A stretch of DNA of 64,000 bases from Bacillus sp. AFS029637 (lineage in GTDB: Bacteria; Bacillota; Bacilli; Bacillales; Bacillaceae_G): assembly GCF_002584985.1 (NCBI RefSeq), contig NZ_NUPZ01000011.1, positions 1 through 64,000 on the forward strand, read 5' to 3'. The position numbers and the translations under genes are program-made. This document shows, one piece after another, positions 51,427 to 60,685 of this stretch. Below the pieces are notes generated by a model, which saw nothing but the letters and a program-made list of their open reading frames with translations, ran no database searches and was not told the DNA's origin. Every line of letters starts with the position of its first letter. Within the stretch, counting starts at the first letter, position 1.

Positions 51427-52230
51427 TCAAAAATCAATCATTACAATTGTTTTATCGTCTGGTCTGATTCTATCTATTCCTTCTAACTCTTCAATAATTG
51501 CTACGTATTCATTTATACTATTCTTTCTTATATATGCAACAGTTTGTTCGAGTGGCCAATCTGGGTGGAATAATCCGTCTGAACAAATAAAAATCCCACT
51601 CACTTCATCTATATGTAATTCACCATGTTGTAAGTAATTCATTGCTTCTTTCATTCCGTTTGCAACAGAATAGCCACCCTGCATATTTGCAAGATAACGA
51701 TTGTATTTTAACTGTTCTCTAACATCTTGAAAAACATGTTCTTCTAGTACAGATAAACCTTTTTTACGATCTTCTTCCCTCTTCTTTTTTGCACGTTCAC
51801 TAATTCCTTTAACCGTGTCTTTCGATACTACTCGCATCGTTCCATTTTGAAGAATTGCAACGATCATACAGTCACCCAGCTGCGCATATTCAATTTTCGC
51901 ACCATCTATTTGAACTGCCGCAATACATGTGCACCACAAGTGCTCTTTTTTTCTCGTGTCTACTTTATATTCCAGCATTTTGTTTTGCAATGCTTCATTT
52001 GCTTTCGCAACTGCAACTTGTAAACTATGCTTTTCTCGTAATGCAGTAAAATAACTTGCAAATAAATGTGAAGCGATGTACGCTCCATTATGTCCCTTTT
52101 CATCACGAAACGGGACGAGTGGTGTTGCACCATCACACACACCATAAATCATTTGATCTTCATTACAAAAATAAGAATCCTCACATTCTTGCTTCAATGG
52201 ACTTTTTTGCTGATACGTATTTACTCTCAA
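51427..52230 (-). CDS. PP2C-type serine/threonine protein phosphatase
   Basis: 267-aa PPM-family phosphatase. Metal-binding residues lie in YGVCDGATP (about 32-40), YAQLGDCMIV, FICSDGLFHPDW and RPDDKTIVMI. A charged insert (SERAKKKREEDRKKG) separates the middle strands. The longer frame from 52248 would contain its own AAAGGGG, so TTG 52230 is chosen (LRVNTYQQKS). Upstream of amidase and DUF2164 genes, probably one operon. Target unknown. Confidence 0.85.
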   Translation of the reverse strand: MRVNTYQQKSPLKQECEDSYFCNEDQMIYGVCDGATPLVPFRDEKGHNGAYIASHLFASYFTALREKHSLQVAVAKANEALQNKMLEYKVDTRKKEHLWCTCIAAVQIDGAKIEYAQLGDCMIVAILQNGTMRVVSKDTVKGISERAKKKREEDRKKGLSVLEEHVFQDVREQLKYNRYLANMQGGYSVANGMKEAMNYLQHGELHIDEVSGIFICSDGLFHPDWPLEQTVAYIRKNSINEYVAIIEELEGIDRIRPDDKTIVMIDF

Positions 52231-52374
52231 ATTTGCATCCCCTTTCAAATTGCGAAATAATCAAACGGTTTTGATTAATCTAATTCTACAAAATAAACTG
52301 TTTTTACCCAAAACTTTCAATATCATATATAATCTTGAAATAATATGAATTTTTTAGTGAAGGAAGGGAAAGAG

Positions 52375-53184
52375 ATGATTAGATTTCTTGGTGTTATTAT
52401 TGGTTCTATTATTATTGCAATTGCCTTTAATCTTTTCCTTATCCCCCACAAAATTTTAAGTAGTGGAATTGGCGGAATCGCTATTATTTTAGGGATTGTA
52501 ACTCCTGTGAATACAGGGATTATTAACTTCGTATTAAACTTACCTATCCTTATTTTAGGATACATAGGTCTTGGAAAAAAAGTAGTTTTTAACACTGTTA
52601 TCTCTGTAATTGTATTATCTGTTGCATTATACTATGTTCCAGTAAAAGTCGTAGCAACAGATCCACTTTTATCATCTATCTTCGGTGGTGTCATTGCCGG
52701 AGCTGGTATCGGTCTTGTTTTTAACTGTAATGGATCAACTGGTGGATTTGATATTATCGGTATGTTATTATCCCGCAAGCGAGACATTAAACTTGGCGGA
52801 TTCCTTATTGCTTTAAATGCAGTCGTTGTTGTTATTGCAGGATTCTTCTTCACTTGGGATGTTGCACTTACAAGCTTACTTTCCATTTATGTAACTGGTA
52901 AAGTAATCGATGCTGTTCATACAAAACATAGTAAAGTTACACTTATGATTGTAACAAATGAAGCAGAAAAAATGAAACAACACCTTCTTTCAACCGTTGT
53001 ACGCGGGATTACATTACTTGACGGAGAAGGTGCTTACTCAAGCGAGAAAAAGCGTGTACTTATGACAGTCGTTTCTCGTGAAGAATTAGCAAGTATGAAA
53101 TTAACAATTTCTGAAATTGACCCAAATGCGTTCGTCAATATTACGGAAACTGTAGAAGTTTTAGGACTTTTCAGAAGAAGTTAA
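52375..53184 (+). CDS. YitT family membrane protein
   Basis: 269 aa. Five to six helices in the N-terminal 170 residues (YitT_membrane/DUF161: IPHKILSSGIGGIAIILG, FNCNGSTGGFDIIGMLLSR), then a C-terminal cytosolic DUF2179 domain (about 195-265: VVRGITLLDGEGAYSSEKKR). B. subtilis has several paralogues (YitT, YpjC, YqfU). Transport role suspected, unproven. Frame opens at 52345, but GGAAGGG supports ATG 52375. Confidence 0.88.
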   Translation: MIRFLGVIIGSIIIAIAFNLFLIPHKILSSGIGGIAIILGIVTPVNTGIINFVLNLPILILGYIGLGKKVVFNTVISVIVLSVALYYVPVKVVATDPLLSSIFGGVIAGAGIGLVFNCNGSTGGFDIIGMLLSRKRDIKLGGFLIALNAVVVVIAGFFFTWDVALTSLLSIYVTGKVIDAVHTKHSKVTLMIVTNEAEKMKQHLLSTVVRGITLLDGEGAYSSEKKRVLMTVVSREELASMKLTISEIDPNAFVNITETVEVLGLFRRS

Positions 53185-53216
53185 AGACTAGGCGGGAATC
53201 CACCTAGTCTTTATTT
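53184..53216. terminator. Bidirectional terminator
   Basis: AAAGACTAGG / CCTAGTCTTT stem with GCGGGAATCCA-type loop, between convergent genes. Confidence 0.85.
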
Positions 53217-53575
53217 TGCATAAATTCAACTCGATTTCCAAATGGATCAGACACGTAAAATCTAATTACATCTGGCCGTGCATGATCATCAATCACTTCG
53301 ACACCTCGATCTATCAACATTTGCTTAAATTCATTAATTTCATTCACATAAAAGGCGGGATGTGCCTTTTTAGCTGGGATAAAGTTTTGCTCCACACCAA
53401 TATGGATTTCTTGATTCCCACACTTAAACCAACATCCACCACGCTTCTTTAATTCCTCTGGCTTTGGAATTTCTTCCATACCAATTGTATTACCATAAAA
53501 TGCTCGCGCTTCTTCTTCACATCCTGCAGGTGCAGCAACTTGCACATGATCGATTCCTTGAATATAATTTTTCAT
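53204..53575 (-). CDS. VOC family protein (glyoxalase-like)
   Basis: 123 aa, one VOC module. IDHVQVAAPAGCEEEARAFY supplies the first metal-site His, EIHIGVE the next, and PFGNRVEFMQ a C-terminal Glu: the pattern of small dioxygenase/glyoxalase-like enzymes. Probably works as a dimer. Reaction unknown. GGGAGAG precedes the ATG. Confidence 0.85.
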   Translation of the reverse strand: MKNYIQGIDHVQVAAPAGCEEEARAFYGNTIGMEEIPKPEELKKRGGCWFKCGNQEIHIGVEQNFIPAKKAHPAFYVNEINEFKQMLIDRGVEVIDDHARPDVIRFYVSDPFGNRVEFMQNKD

Positions 53576-53806
53576 TTTCTCTCCCCCTCTTCTATTCTAA
53601 TGTTATAAGGAACCCCCCCTGTAACTTACAAAAGATTTATAAAACAATATAAGCTCCTCTTATTACCATCTTATATTCCTTTCACTAAAAATAAAGAAAA
53701 TATTTTTTTCTGCAACTTCCATTTTTTATAGAAATACACATTACATCTATATTATAGTTAGTAATAGACAAATCTTTTTAGATGCTAGTTGTACGGAGGA
53801 AATATT

Positions 53807-55339
53807 ATGAGTCGTAAAAAATATTCATCTACGCAAAAAAAACGTCCGCCTAACATATCTGGTCGTTTGCGAAACCATATACAAGATCGTTCTTTAGTAG
53901 AAATGTATGCTTCTCTTTTTGAACACAACCCTGATAGTATTATTTCATTGAACTTAGAAGGCGTTATTTTGCATATTAATCCTTCTGCTGAAAGAATACT
54001 AGGTTACTCTTCAGAAGAATTAGAGCGAATAAACGTTACCTCTATTTTAGAAGCTCATATTTCTGATCAAGTGCCACAATATATAAAAAATACTACAGCT
54101 GATAATCAAAAAGAGTATATCATCTCTATTTACCATAAAGACGGCTATTTATTAGATGTTGTAACAAAACTAGTTCCCACTTTTGTTCGTAATCGTCTAA
54201 CAGGTGTATATGCGATTATGAAGCCCCTTGAAAAATCAGAAAGAATTGAGAAAGTGTTAAAAGATAGCGAGAAGCGATTGCGTACATTGATGAATTCAAT
54301 GCCTGCGTTTGTTATATTTAAAGATCATGAAGGTCGCTGGCTTGAAGCGAATGATTATGCACTTTCTTGCTTCAATTTCCATCATGTACCTTATCATGGA
54401 AAAAGGGATAGTGAACTCATTCAATACAATGAAGCGTACCGAGACGCTTTTTTACACTGTGAAGAAGTAGATGAACTGGCATGGCAACAAAGACAAATTA
54501 TTCATGGAGAGGAATTCATTATACATAGAGAGGATTTCGACCTAATTTTAAGTATATCAAAAGTTCCACTTTATCATCCCGACGGTTCTCGAAAAGGTCT
54601 TATCGTGATGGGAAGAGATGTTACGGAGCTAAAAGAAACTGAAAAGTTATTACGAAAATCGGAAAAGCTCGCAGTAGTCGGACAACTAACAGCTGGAATT
54701 GCCCATGAAATTCGAAATCCGCTCACTTCTCTCAAAGGTTTTTTAACATTGCTACTTCCTGAAATCAATGAGGAAAATAAATGGTATGTCGATGTTATGT
54801 TAAGTGAGATTTCACAAATGGAATCTATCACGAGTCAATTTATGGCGATGTCTAAACCGCAAGTTTTATCTATCAAAACTTACAACATACAAACTTTAAT
54901 AGAAGAGGTAGTCACATTCATTTTACCGACTGCCATCATGCATAGCGTCCACATCATTATGGATCATTTTAACCATAAACATGACATTCAATGCGACGGT
55001 AATCAATTAAAACAAGTTTTTATTAACGTATTAAAAAACGCAATAGAAGCGATGCCAAATGGCGGAAATATTTTTATTCAAATCAAACCGTTAGACGATA
55101 ATTTCATTGTAATTCGTATTATTGACGAAGGCTGTGGCATTCCTGAAGACCGCATCTCCCGTTTAGGCGAACCATTTTATAGTTTAAAAGAAAAAGGTAC
55201 TGGACTAGGATTAATGATGTGTTACAAAATAATTGAAGAGCACCATGGTAAATTACACATTTCAAGTGAACTACATAAAGGTACGATCGTTGATATTCAA
55301 TTACCACTTTCTTCATCCCATCTCACAATTCAATCTTAA
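53807..55339 (+). CDS. PAS-domain sensor histidine kinase (orphan, sporulation-kinase-like)
   Basis: 510 aa, no membrane segments. PAS 1 (about 32-140; NPDSIISLNLEGVILHINPSA landmark SAERILGYSSEEL), PAS 2 (about 158-275; MPAFVIFKDHEGRWLEAND), HisKA with phospho-His in GIAHEIRNPLTSLKGFL (about 300), and HATPase with N box LKNAIEAMPNGG, G1 DEGCGIPED and G2 GTGLGLMMCYKII. The cytosolic PAS-PAS-kinase layout and H-box match the KinA/KinE-type kinases feeding Spo0F, but a specific role is inferred. No response regulator gene adjacent. ACGGAGG supports ATG 53807. Confidence 0.9.
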   Translation: MSRKKYSSTQKKRPPNISGRLRNHIQDRSLVEMYASLFEHNPDSIISLNLEGVILHINPSAERILGYSSEELERINVTSILEAHISDQVPQYIKNTTADNQKEYIISIYHKDGYLLDVVTKLVPTFVRNRLTGVYAIMKPLEKSERIEKVLKDSEKRLRTLMNSMPAFVIFKDHEGRWLEANDYALSCFNFHHVPYHGKRDSELIQYNEAYRDAFLHCEEVDELAWQQRQIIHGEEFIIHREDFDLILSISKVPLYHPDGSRKGLIVMGRDVTELKETEKLLRKSEKLAVVGQLTAGIAHEIRNPLTSLKGFLTLLLPEINEENKWYVDVMLSEISQMESITSQFMAMSKPQVLSIKTYNIQTLIEEVVTFILPTAIMHSVHIIMDHFNHKHDIQCDGNQLKQVFINVLKNAIEAMPNGGNIFIQIKPLDDNFIVIRIIDEGCGIPEDRISRLGEPFYSLKEKGTGLGLMMCYKIIEEHHGKLHISSELHKGTIVDIQLPLSSSHLTIQS

Positions 55340-55344
55340 CAATA

Positions 55345-55383
55345 CTAAAAGCATCTGCTAATCGTTAGCAGATGCTTTTAGTA
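55345..55383 (+). terminator. Terminator of histidine kinase gene
   Basis: AAAAGCATCTGCTAA / TTAGCAGATGCTTTT stem, short loop, T-run. Confidence 0.9.
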
Positions 55384-55394
55384 TTATTTACAGC

Positions 55395-56006
55395 TTATAG
55401 AATTATTTTATCATACCACTCTTTTGCTTTTTCCACTTCACCGATTGTTAATTGATGCCCTCTATTTTCCCAATGCATCATTACGCTTGCATTCGCACTT
55501 TCTAATAACGTCTTCAATTCCTCTGATTCAGAAGGTGAGCAAATCGGATCATTTGTTCCAGCAGCAATAAATACAGCTTTTTCTGCCAAATCAGGCAATT
55601 GCATCCCTCTTCTAGGCACCATCGGGTGATGAAGAATCGCACCTTTTAACGCATTTTCGTAATGGAACAATAAGCTTGCCGCAATATTCGCTCCATTTGA
55701 ATAACCAATAGCTACAATGTTGTTTCTATCAAATTCATATGTTTTTGCTGCTTCATCTAAAAAACCATTTAATTCCTTCGTACGGAAAATCAAATCCTCT
55801 TCATCAAAAATACCTTCTGCTAATCTACGGAAGAAACGCGGCATACCATTTTCTAATACATTTCCCCTAACACTTAATACTGAAGCTTCAGCGTCAATTC
55901 TTTCTGCAAGTGGCAATAAATCTAGTTCATTACCGCCAGTACCATGAAGTAATAACAACACTGGTTTTGACGTATCTGTTCCTTTTTGAAAAACATGTTT
56001 CATCAT
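55395..56006 (-). CDS. mhqD: Carboxylesterase/phospholipase (MhqD-like)
   Basis: 203-aa alpha/beta hydrolase. Oxyanion HGTGGNE near residue 21, nucleophile Ser in AIGYSNGAN (about 103), Asp in AAGTNDPICS (about 152), His in RGHQLT (about 184). Homologous to B. subtilis MhqD, induced by methylhydroquinone and catechol. It lies 24 nt downstream of the mhqE-like gene in one operon, behind MhqR-type operators. Probably hydrolyses ester products of quinone/aromatic detoxification. Confidence 0.88.
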   Translation of the reverse strand: MMKHVFQKGTDTSKPVLLLLHGTGGNELDLLPLAERIDAEASVLSVRGNVLENGMPRFFRRLAEGIFDEEDLIFRTKELNGFLDEAAKTYEFDRNNIVAIGYSNGANIAASLLFHYENALKGAILHHPMVPRRGMQLPDLAEKAVFIAAGTNDPICSPSESEELKTLLESANASVMMHWENRGHQLTIGEVEKAKEWYDKIIL

Positions 56007-56030
56007 AATCCTTTTCCCCTTTCAATCACT

Positions 56031-56969
56031 TTAATCTAAATTTCTTACTTCAAACGGTAAAAGCGTTTGTTCAATCTGTTTTCTATGTTGTTCATATTGT
56101 TCCGGTAACTTTAATTCCTCGCCCATCGTCTCTAACGATTCGTCATGAGCAAAACCAGGAGGATCTGTTGCAATTTCAAATAAGATTTCACCGTGTTCTC
56201 TAAAATAAATCGCATTAAAATAATTTCGATCTTGTACAGGAGTTACGCCGTATCCAAATCGAGATACATGCTCTTTCCAATCTAGTTGATCAGCATCGTC
56301 ACTCGCCCTCCAAGCAATATGATGAACTGTACCAACACCCATCTGGCCGCGTCCGATTGTTGTTAATTTCAAATCGATTATATTTCCAATGTCAGCAGAA
56401 GAACGGAATCGTACAAACTCACCTTCTTCTCCAACTTTCTCAAGACCCATCACATGCTCTAACAACTCAGCTGTTTTTTGAGGTTGTGCCGATAAAAGAA
56501 CCGCACCGCCAAATCCTTTAATTGCTACTTCTGGCGTAACTTCTCCAAAAGTCCAATCATTTAATTCGCCTTCTTCTCTTTCAACTAATTCTATATGCAA
56601 ACCATGCGGATCATCAAATTCTACATACTGTTCTCCGAAGCGAGTCATCTTCGTATACGGAACATCAAATTTCTCTAATCTATTTTCCCAAAACTCCATT
56701 GCCCCTTTTGGTACAACATAAGAAGTGATGCCTACTTGACCGTCACCGATAATTCCTTGACGAGCACCTGCCCATGGGAAAAACGTAATAATTGTTCCAG
56801 GTTTTCCTCCCTCATTACCAAAATAAAGATGGTACGTACCTGGATCATCAAAATTTACGGTTTGTTTTACTAAACGTAAGCCTAATACACCAGCATAAAA
56901 ATCTACATTTTCTTGTGGGTGTCCTACAATCGCTGTAATATGATGTATCCCCATTGTTTTCTTTTCCAT
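56031..56969 (-). CDS. mhqE: Ring-cleaving dioxygenase (MhqE/MhqO-like)
   Basis: 312-aa protein with two VOC modules (about 6-140 and 150-285). Metal-ligand candidates: His in GIHHITAIVG (about 9), His in TVHHIAWRA (about 220) and Glu in REHGEILFEIATD (about 270). This is the extradiol-dioxygenase-like family of B. subtilis MhqA/MhqE/MhqO that opens hydroquinone- or catechol-type rings. GGAGCG precedes the ATG. First gene of the mhqE-mhqD operon, with three MhqR-type sites in its leader. Confidence 0.9.
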   Translation of the reverse strand: MEKKTMGIHHITAIVGHPQENVDFYAGVLGLRLVKQTVNFDDPGTYHLYFGNEGGKPGTIITFFPWAGARQGIIGDGQVGITSYVVPKGAMEFWENRLEKFDVPYTKMTRFGEQYVEFDDPHGLHIELVEREEGELNDWTFGEVTPEVAIKGFGGAVLLSAQPQKTAELLEHVMGLEKVGEEGEFVRFRSSADIGNIIDLKLTTIGRGQMGVGTVHHIAWRASDDADQLDWKEHVSRFGYGVTPVQDRNYFNAIYFREHGEILFEIATDPPGFAHDESLETMGEELKLPEQYEQHRKQIEQTLLPFEVRNLD

Positions 56970-57070
56970 TTCGCCCGCTCCTTTTTTATTTCATTATAAA
57001 AATTGTTTTACATTAAGATTCATTATTCATTTTGTCCATACTACAAAGTAAAATCCATCATTATAATTTT

Positions 57071-57086
57071 ATCTTGAATCCGAGAT
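57071..57086. promoter_or_regulatory. MhqR-type operator, site 1
   Basis: ATCTTGAATCCGAGAT, 14 of 16 match to the palindrome ATCTCGAATTCGAGAT at site 2. Confidence 0.65.
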
Positions 57087-57129
57087 ATTGGTTATGAAGC
57101 TACACATTGACTTCTAACCTTTCGAAATT

Positions 57130-57145
57130 ATCTCGAATTCGAGAT
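57130..57145. promoter_or_regulatory. MhqR-type operator, site 2 (perfect palindrome)
   Basis: ATCTCGAATTCGAGAT, a perfect 16-bp palindrome. MhqR of B. subtilis binds an ATCTcgaAtTCgAGAT-type repeat before mhq genes. Confidence 0.8.
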
Positions 57146-57202
57146 AAAACTCCGAAAAATATTCATTCTGTCTATAATCAATCTTTATTTAAAATGTTAT
57201 TT

Positions 57203-57210
57203 ATCTCGAA
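57203..57210. promoter_or_regulatory. MhqR-type half site
   Basis: ATCTCGAA without its second arm, at the predicted transcription start of the mhq operon. Confidence 0.45.
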
Positions 57211-57220
57211 CTTAATATTT

Positions 57221-57249
57221 ATTATAAGTTACTTACTTTTTCTTGTCAA
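57221..57249 (-). promoter_or_regulatory. Consensus sigma-A promoter of mhqE-mhqD
   Basis: Minus-strand TTGACA (57244-57249), exactly 17 nt, TATAAT (57221-57226): a perfect consensus. The spacer and upstream DNA hold two TAAGTTACTTA palindromes (57225-57235, 57250-57260). Leader of about 245 nt contains the operators; this explains the 56970-57316 gap. Confidence 0.8.
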
Positions 57250-57316
57250 TAAGTTACTTATTTCATTTCAAATTTAAAAAAAGCCATACAAATGTATGAC
57301 CTTTAACACGTATATT

Positions 57317-58891
57317 TTATCTCCTATTTACAATAGGGAATAATTCCGACAACGGAACAATTCTTCCCCTTTCATCCTTAAATACGATATGCTCTCTCGT
57401 TAAATGACGCGGACTCTTCACTCCCGCTGCTGCTGCTAACGAAAATAAACTATATCTCATACTAATAATGTAATTCATGACCCGCCACTTCTTCTCATAT
57501 GGATCTAACGCTTTTTGATAATGAGGATTCGTCGTGGCAACACCAGATGGGCACTGTCCAGAATTACATTGAAGCGCCATAATACAACCGCTCGCCATCA
57601 TAAAACCACGCGCTGAATTTACAGCATCTGCTCCAATTGCTAAAGCAATCGCTACCTTATCAGGGGTAATTAACTTCCCGGAAGCAAACACTTTGAATTT
57701 ATTACGTATACCATAATGATTTGCTGTATCAATGCATGTAAGTAGCGCTGGAATAAGCGGTAATCCCATACTATCTGCCATGGATTTGTAAGTTGCGCCT
57801 GATCCACCTTCCGAACCGTCAATGGTTAGAAAATCTGGATACACGTTTACTTCTTTCATTGTTTTGAATAAGTCTTCCAAAGGCTCCTGCTGACCAATTA
57901 CAATTTTCATCCCGACTGGTTTACCGCCTTTTTCTTGCAACTGTTGAATAAAATAAAGGGTATCCGCTGCATTGTTTAAAAATGAAAATCGATTCGGTGA
58001 ATTAATTGTCTCTCCTTCTCGTACATTCCGAACAGAAGCAATTTTCTCATTTACTTTTTGCCCCTCTAAATGACCACCACGTATTTTAGCACCTTGCCCA
58101 AATTTTAATTCGAATGCTTTAATATTACTTTCTTTCGCCTTCTCCATAAACTTCTCCATTGAAAAATTACCGCCCTCATCACGGTATCCAAATAACCCTG
58201 GACCAATTTGTGCGACGATATTCGCACCGGTATGTAAATGTTCTGGAATAACGCCCCCTTCGCCAGTATTAATCCACGACCCGCCTGCCATTTTCGCTCC
58301 AAAACCGCTTGCTAAAATATAATTTTCTCCAATCGCACCGTAAGAAGTCGCAGATGCCCCGAACATGCCATGTAGTTTCCACGGATATTTACGATTTTCA
58401 CCGACTATAATCGCATCGTCTTCTTCATACAACCAAAGATTTGTTGTATCCGCTGTCAATTTTTCTCTTCTTGAAAATAACCCTTCTTTATGAATCACAT
58501 ACTTTTTACCTTCCCGCTCTTGCAATAGATTCACACTTAATTCCTCAGTTAATATCGGAAACAATGTATTAGCAATATAATAGCCAGAAGCTTCAAAATC
58601 TCGTTTCGATCCAAAGCCAAGTATTTCAGAGCGATATTTCGCTAAAAACATAACACTTTGAAAATCATAACGCGAGAACGGCTTTCCATCCGTATCGTGA
58701 TCAAACCAATATTGCCGAAATTCAGGCCCTATCTTTTCCAGTAAGTAGCGCATCCTTCCTAAGTATGGATGTAATTTCAAAATAGAATGATGCGTCCGTT
58801 TTTTTATAAAAAATGTAATGATAAAAAAGACGATTAAAATCAACATTAAAAATAGTAATATACTAATAATAACGAGTAGCGCTTCACTCAT
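57317..58891 (-). CDS. yerD: FMN-binding glutamate synthase-like protein (YerD-like)
   Basis: 524 aa. One N-terminal transmembrane anchor (about 5-30), then a glutamate-synthase-type FMN barrel (about 130-500): GAKMAGGSWINTGEGGVIPEHL-type segment (landmark GEGGVIPEHL), FELKFGQGAKIRGGHL, DGSEGGSGATYKSMADSMGLP and SARGFMMASGCIMALQCN. The Cys motif of the Fe-S site (CIMALQCNSGQCPSG) is present. It lacks the GltB amidotransferase and C-terminal domains. B. subtilis YerD has the same size. Electron partner and substrate unknown. Confidence 0.88.
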   Translation of the reverse strand: MSEALLVIISILLFLMLILIVFFIITFFIKKRTHHSILKLHPYLGRMRYLLEKIGPEFRQYWFDHDTDGKPFSRYDFQSVMFLAKYRSEILGFGSKRDFEASGYYIANTLFPILTEELSVNLLQEREGKKYVIHKEGLFSRREKLTADTTNLWLYEEDDAIIVGENRKYPWKLHGMFGASATSYGAIGENYILASGFGAKMAGGSWINTGEGGVIPEHLHTGANIVAQIGPGLFGYRDEGGNFSMEKFMEKAKESNIKAFELKFGQGAKIRGGHLEGQKVNEKIASVRNVREGETINSPNRFSFLNNAADTLYFIQQLQEKGGKPVGMKIVIGQQEPLEDLFKTMKEVNVYPDFLTIDGSEGGSGATYKSMADSMGLPLIPALLTCIDTANHYGIRNKFKVFASGKLITPDKVAIALAIGADAVNSARGFMMASGCIMALQCNSGQCPSGVATTNPHYQKALDPYEKKWRVMNYIISMRYSLFSLAAAAGVKSPRHLTREHIVFKDERGRIVPLSELFPIVNRR

Positions 58892-58917
58892 CCCGCTTCC
58901 CCCTATGAAATCCCATA

Positions 58918-58952
58918 ATAAAAGGAGAACACTCGATGTGTTCTCCTTTATC
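58918..58952 (-). terminator. Terminator of OYE gene
   Basis: AAAGGAGAACAC / GTGTTCTCCTTT stem with TCGAT loop; T-rich continuation on the minus strand. Confidence 0.85.
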
Positions 58953-58957
58953 TTTAT

Positions 58958-60085
58958 TCACACTAATGTTGCAAGATGCTCTTTCGCGTCATATTCAACT
59001 AAACTTTCAGCATGTTTAATTCGATGAACAAAGTCCGGATTTGCAATTAACGGTCTTCCGAATGCAGCTACGTCAATTGTTCCTTCTTGCAGTGCTTCTT
59101 CGGCCTCTTTCGGATTCAAATTACCAACACCAACAATCGTACCATCCCAATATTTTCTTACTAATTGATGAAAATTCTTTCCGTCAGCAATCACTTGCGT
59201 ATAATTCATCGTCGAAGGATGGATCATCATTAATCCAACTTCTTTAAACATATTTACGAACGTTTCAATCGCAAGTTCTGGATTTTCCCACATATAAGTA
59301 GGGTTATCTCCTTTGAAAGCAGAGAAGCGAAGAAGTGTTTTATCAGCTCCAACTTCTTCTATTACAGCCTCTGTTACTTCTTTCATAAATGTTAACCTTT
59401 GCTTTAAATCACCGCCGTATTGATCCGTACGCTTATTCGCAAATTCATACGTGAACTGATCAATTAAATATCCGTGCGCACCGTGAATTTCTACTCCATC
59501 AAATCCAGCTTCGATCGCGTTTTTCGCAGCTTGTGCGTATTGGCCAATAACTTCTTTTATTTCTTCTAACGTCATTGCTTCCGGTGTATCAAACGGTTTA
59601 CGAAAACGCGGAACATTTCCTTCTGCAGCGATTGCAGACGGTGCTTGCGGCAATTGCCCACCAATTATTTCATGATGACTCATACGTCCAACATGCCATA
59701 TTTGAGCGATAATCGTCCCACCTTCTTTATGTACTGCCTCTGTAACAGGTTTCCAAGAATCGATTTGTTCTTGTGTATAAATTCCCGGTACTCCTGGATT
59801 CCCTTTCGCTCTTGAACTAATAACAATTCCTTCTGTAATAATTAATCCAACTCCGTCAGCAGCACGTTTTCTATAGTACTCCACTACATCAGCACCCACT
59901 ACACCAGTCTCATTATCTGCAAAACATCTCGTCATCGGTGCCATTGCTATGCGATTACGAAGAGACCAAGATCCAATTTGAATCGAATCAAACAACTTCG
60001 TTTCTTCAATATTTTCAAAAGACCCCCAAGCGTTTATATTTGTTCCTTCATAAATACTTGCCGCTTTATTATTTGCACTTGTCAT
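58958..60085 (-). CDS. Old Yellow Enzyme-type alkene reductase (NADH:flavin oxidoreductase)
   Basis: 375-aa FMN TIM-barrel enzyme reducing activated C=C bonds of electrophiles (quinones, enones, nitro compounds). Landmarks: RNRIAMAPMTRCFAD (FMN), AQIWHVGRMSH, FDGVEIHGAHGYLIDQF (active-site His pair region), NKRTDQYGG, FGRPLIANPDF. Size fits classical NemA-like OYEs. It lies next to the mhq operon, which suggests a common theme of electrophile defence. Single gene with its own terminator. GGGGGAAG precedes the ATG. Confidence 0.92.
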   Translation of the reverse strand: MTSANNKAASIYEGTNINAWGSFENIEETKLFDSIQIGSWSLRNRIAMAPMTRCFADNETGVVGADVVEYYRKRAADGVGLIITEGIVISSRAKGNPGVPGIYTQEQIDSWKPVTEAVHKEGGTIIAQIWHVGRMSHHEIIGGQLPQAPSAIAAEGNVPRFRKPFDTPEAMTLEEIKEVIGQYAQAAKNAIEAGFDGVEIHGAHGYLIDQFTYEFANKRTDQYGGDLKQRLTFMKEVTEAVIEEVGADKTLLRFSAFKGDNPTYMWENPELAIETFVNMFKEVGLMMIHPSTMNYTQVIADGKNFHQLVRKYWDGTIVGVGNLNPKEAEEALQEGTIDVAAFGRPLIANPDFVHRIKHAESLVEYDAKEHLATLV

Positions 60086-60207
60086 TTTTCTTCCCCCTAA
60101 AAAATCTAACTATAATCGCATCATACTTACTTTTAGATAGTAACGTCAATTTATACGACTTCACCATAAAACATTCGAATATCAAAAAAATAGAATGCTA
60201 TAAATAA

Positions 60208-60244
60208 AATTAAAAAGGTTCCCTAAGTAGGAAACCTTTTTTAG
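60208..60244. terminator. Isolated terminator-like hairpin
   Basis: AAAAAGGTTCCCTA / TAGGAAACCTTTTT stem with A- and T-runs on both sides. No gene ends here on either strand, so it could terminate a small RNA from the 60245-60680 region read on the minus strand. Confidence 0.6.
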
Positions 60245-60685
60245 TTGACCATATATGGCTGTCAATTCGTTTATCTCTTTTATAGAAAGAATATATACAA
60301 TGATTATATATTCACATATAATAAAATTCCTTATCAATAGAAGTGAAAATGGTTCAGTATTCTTCTAAAAATAATAACTTATATACCTAAAACAATGAAA
60401 GCCCTACCTCTCTTTCATCCTTACGGCTCCTCGTCCGTGCCAGTGTGAATCAGGATTGCAAAAATTAAGTAACTATTTTATCGAAGTATTGAATTAAACT
60501 TCGAACATTCGTAAAAGAAATTAAAAAATAAAAATGGATTTGATTGTAGTAATAACAAAAGAGGTTAATGCTCTAAAAGTGGTTTGAAAGAGTTGAATGT
60601 CTTTGAAATGATTGATTCTCTATAATTATACTCCCAAAAAATTCAAGATCTTTTTTGGGATATAATACATTATTCATAATGAATC
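60245..60685. other. Non-coding stretch with GC-rich island
   Basis: No credible gene. AT-rich except for a distinct GC-richer block at about 60397-60455 with possible TGAAAG / CTTTCA and ACGG / CCGT hairpins. Purpose unknown; it may be a small RNA, a leader or a mobile-element scar. Confidence 0.5.
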
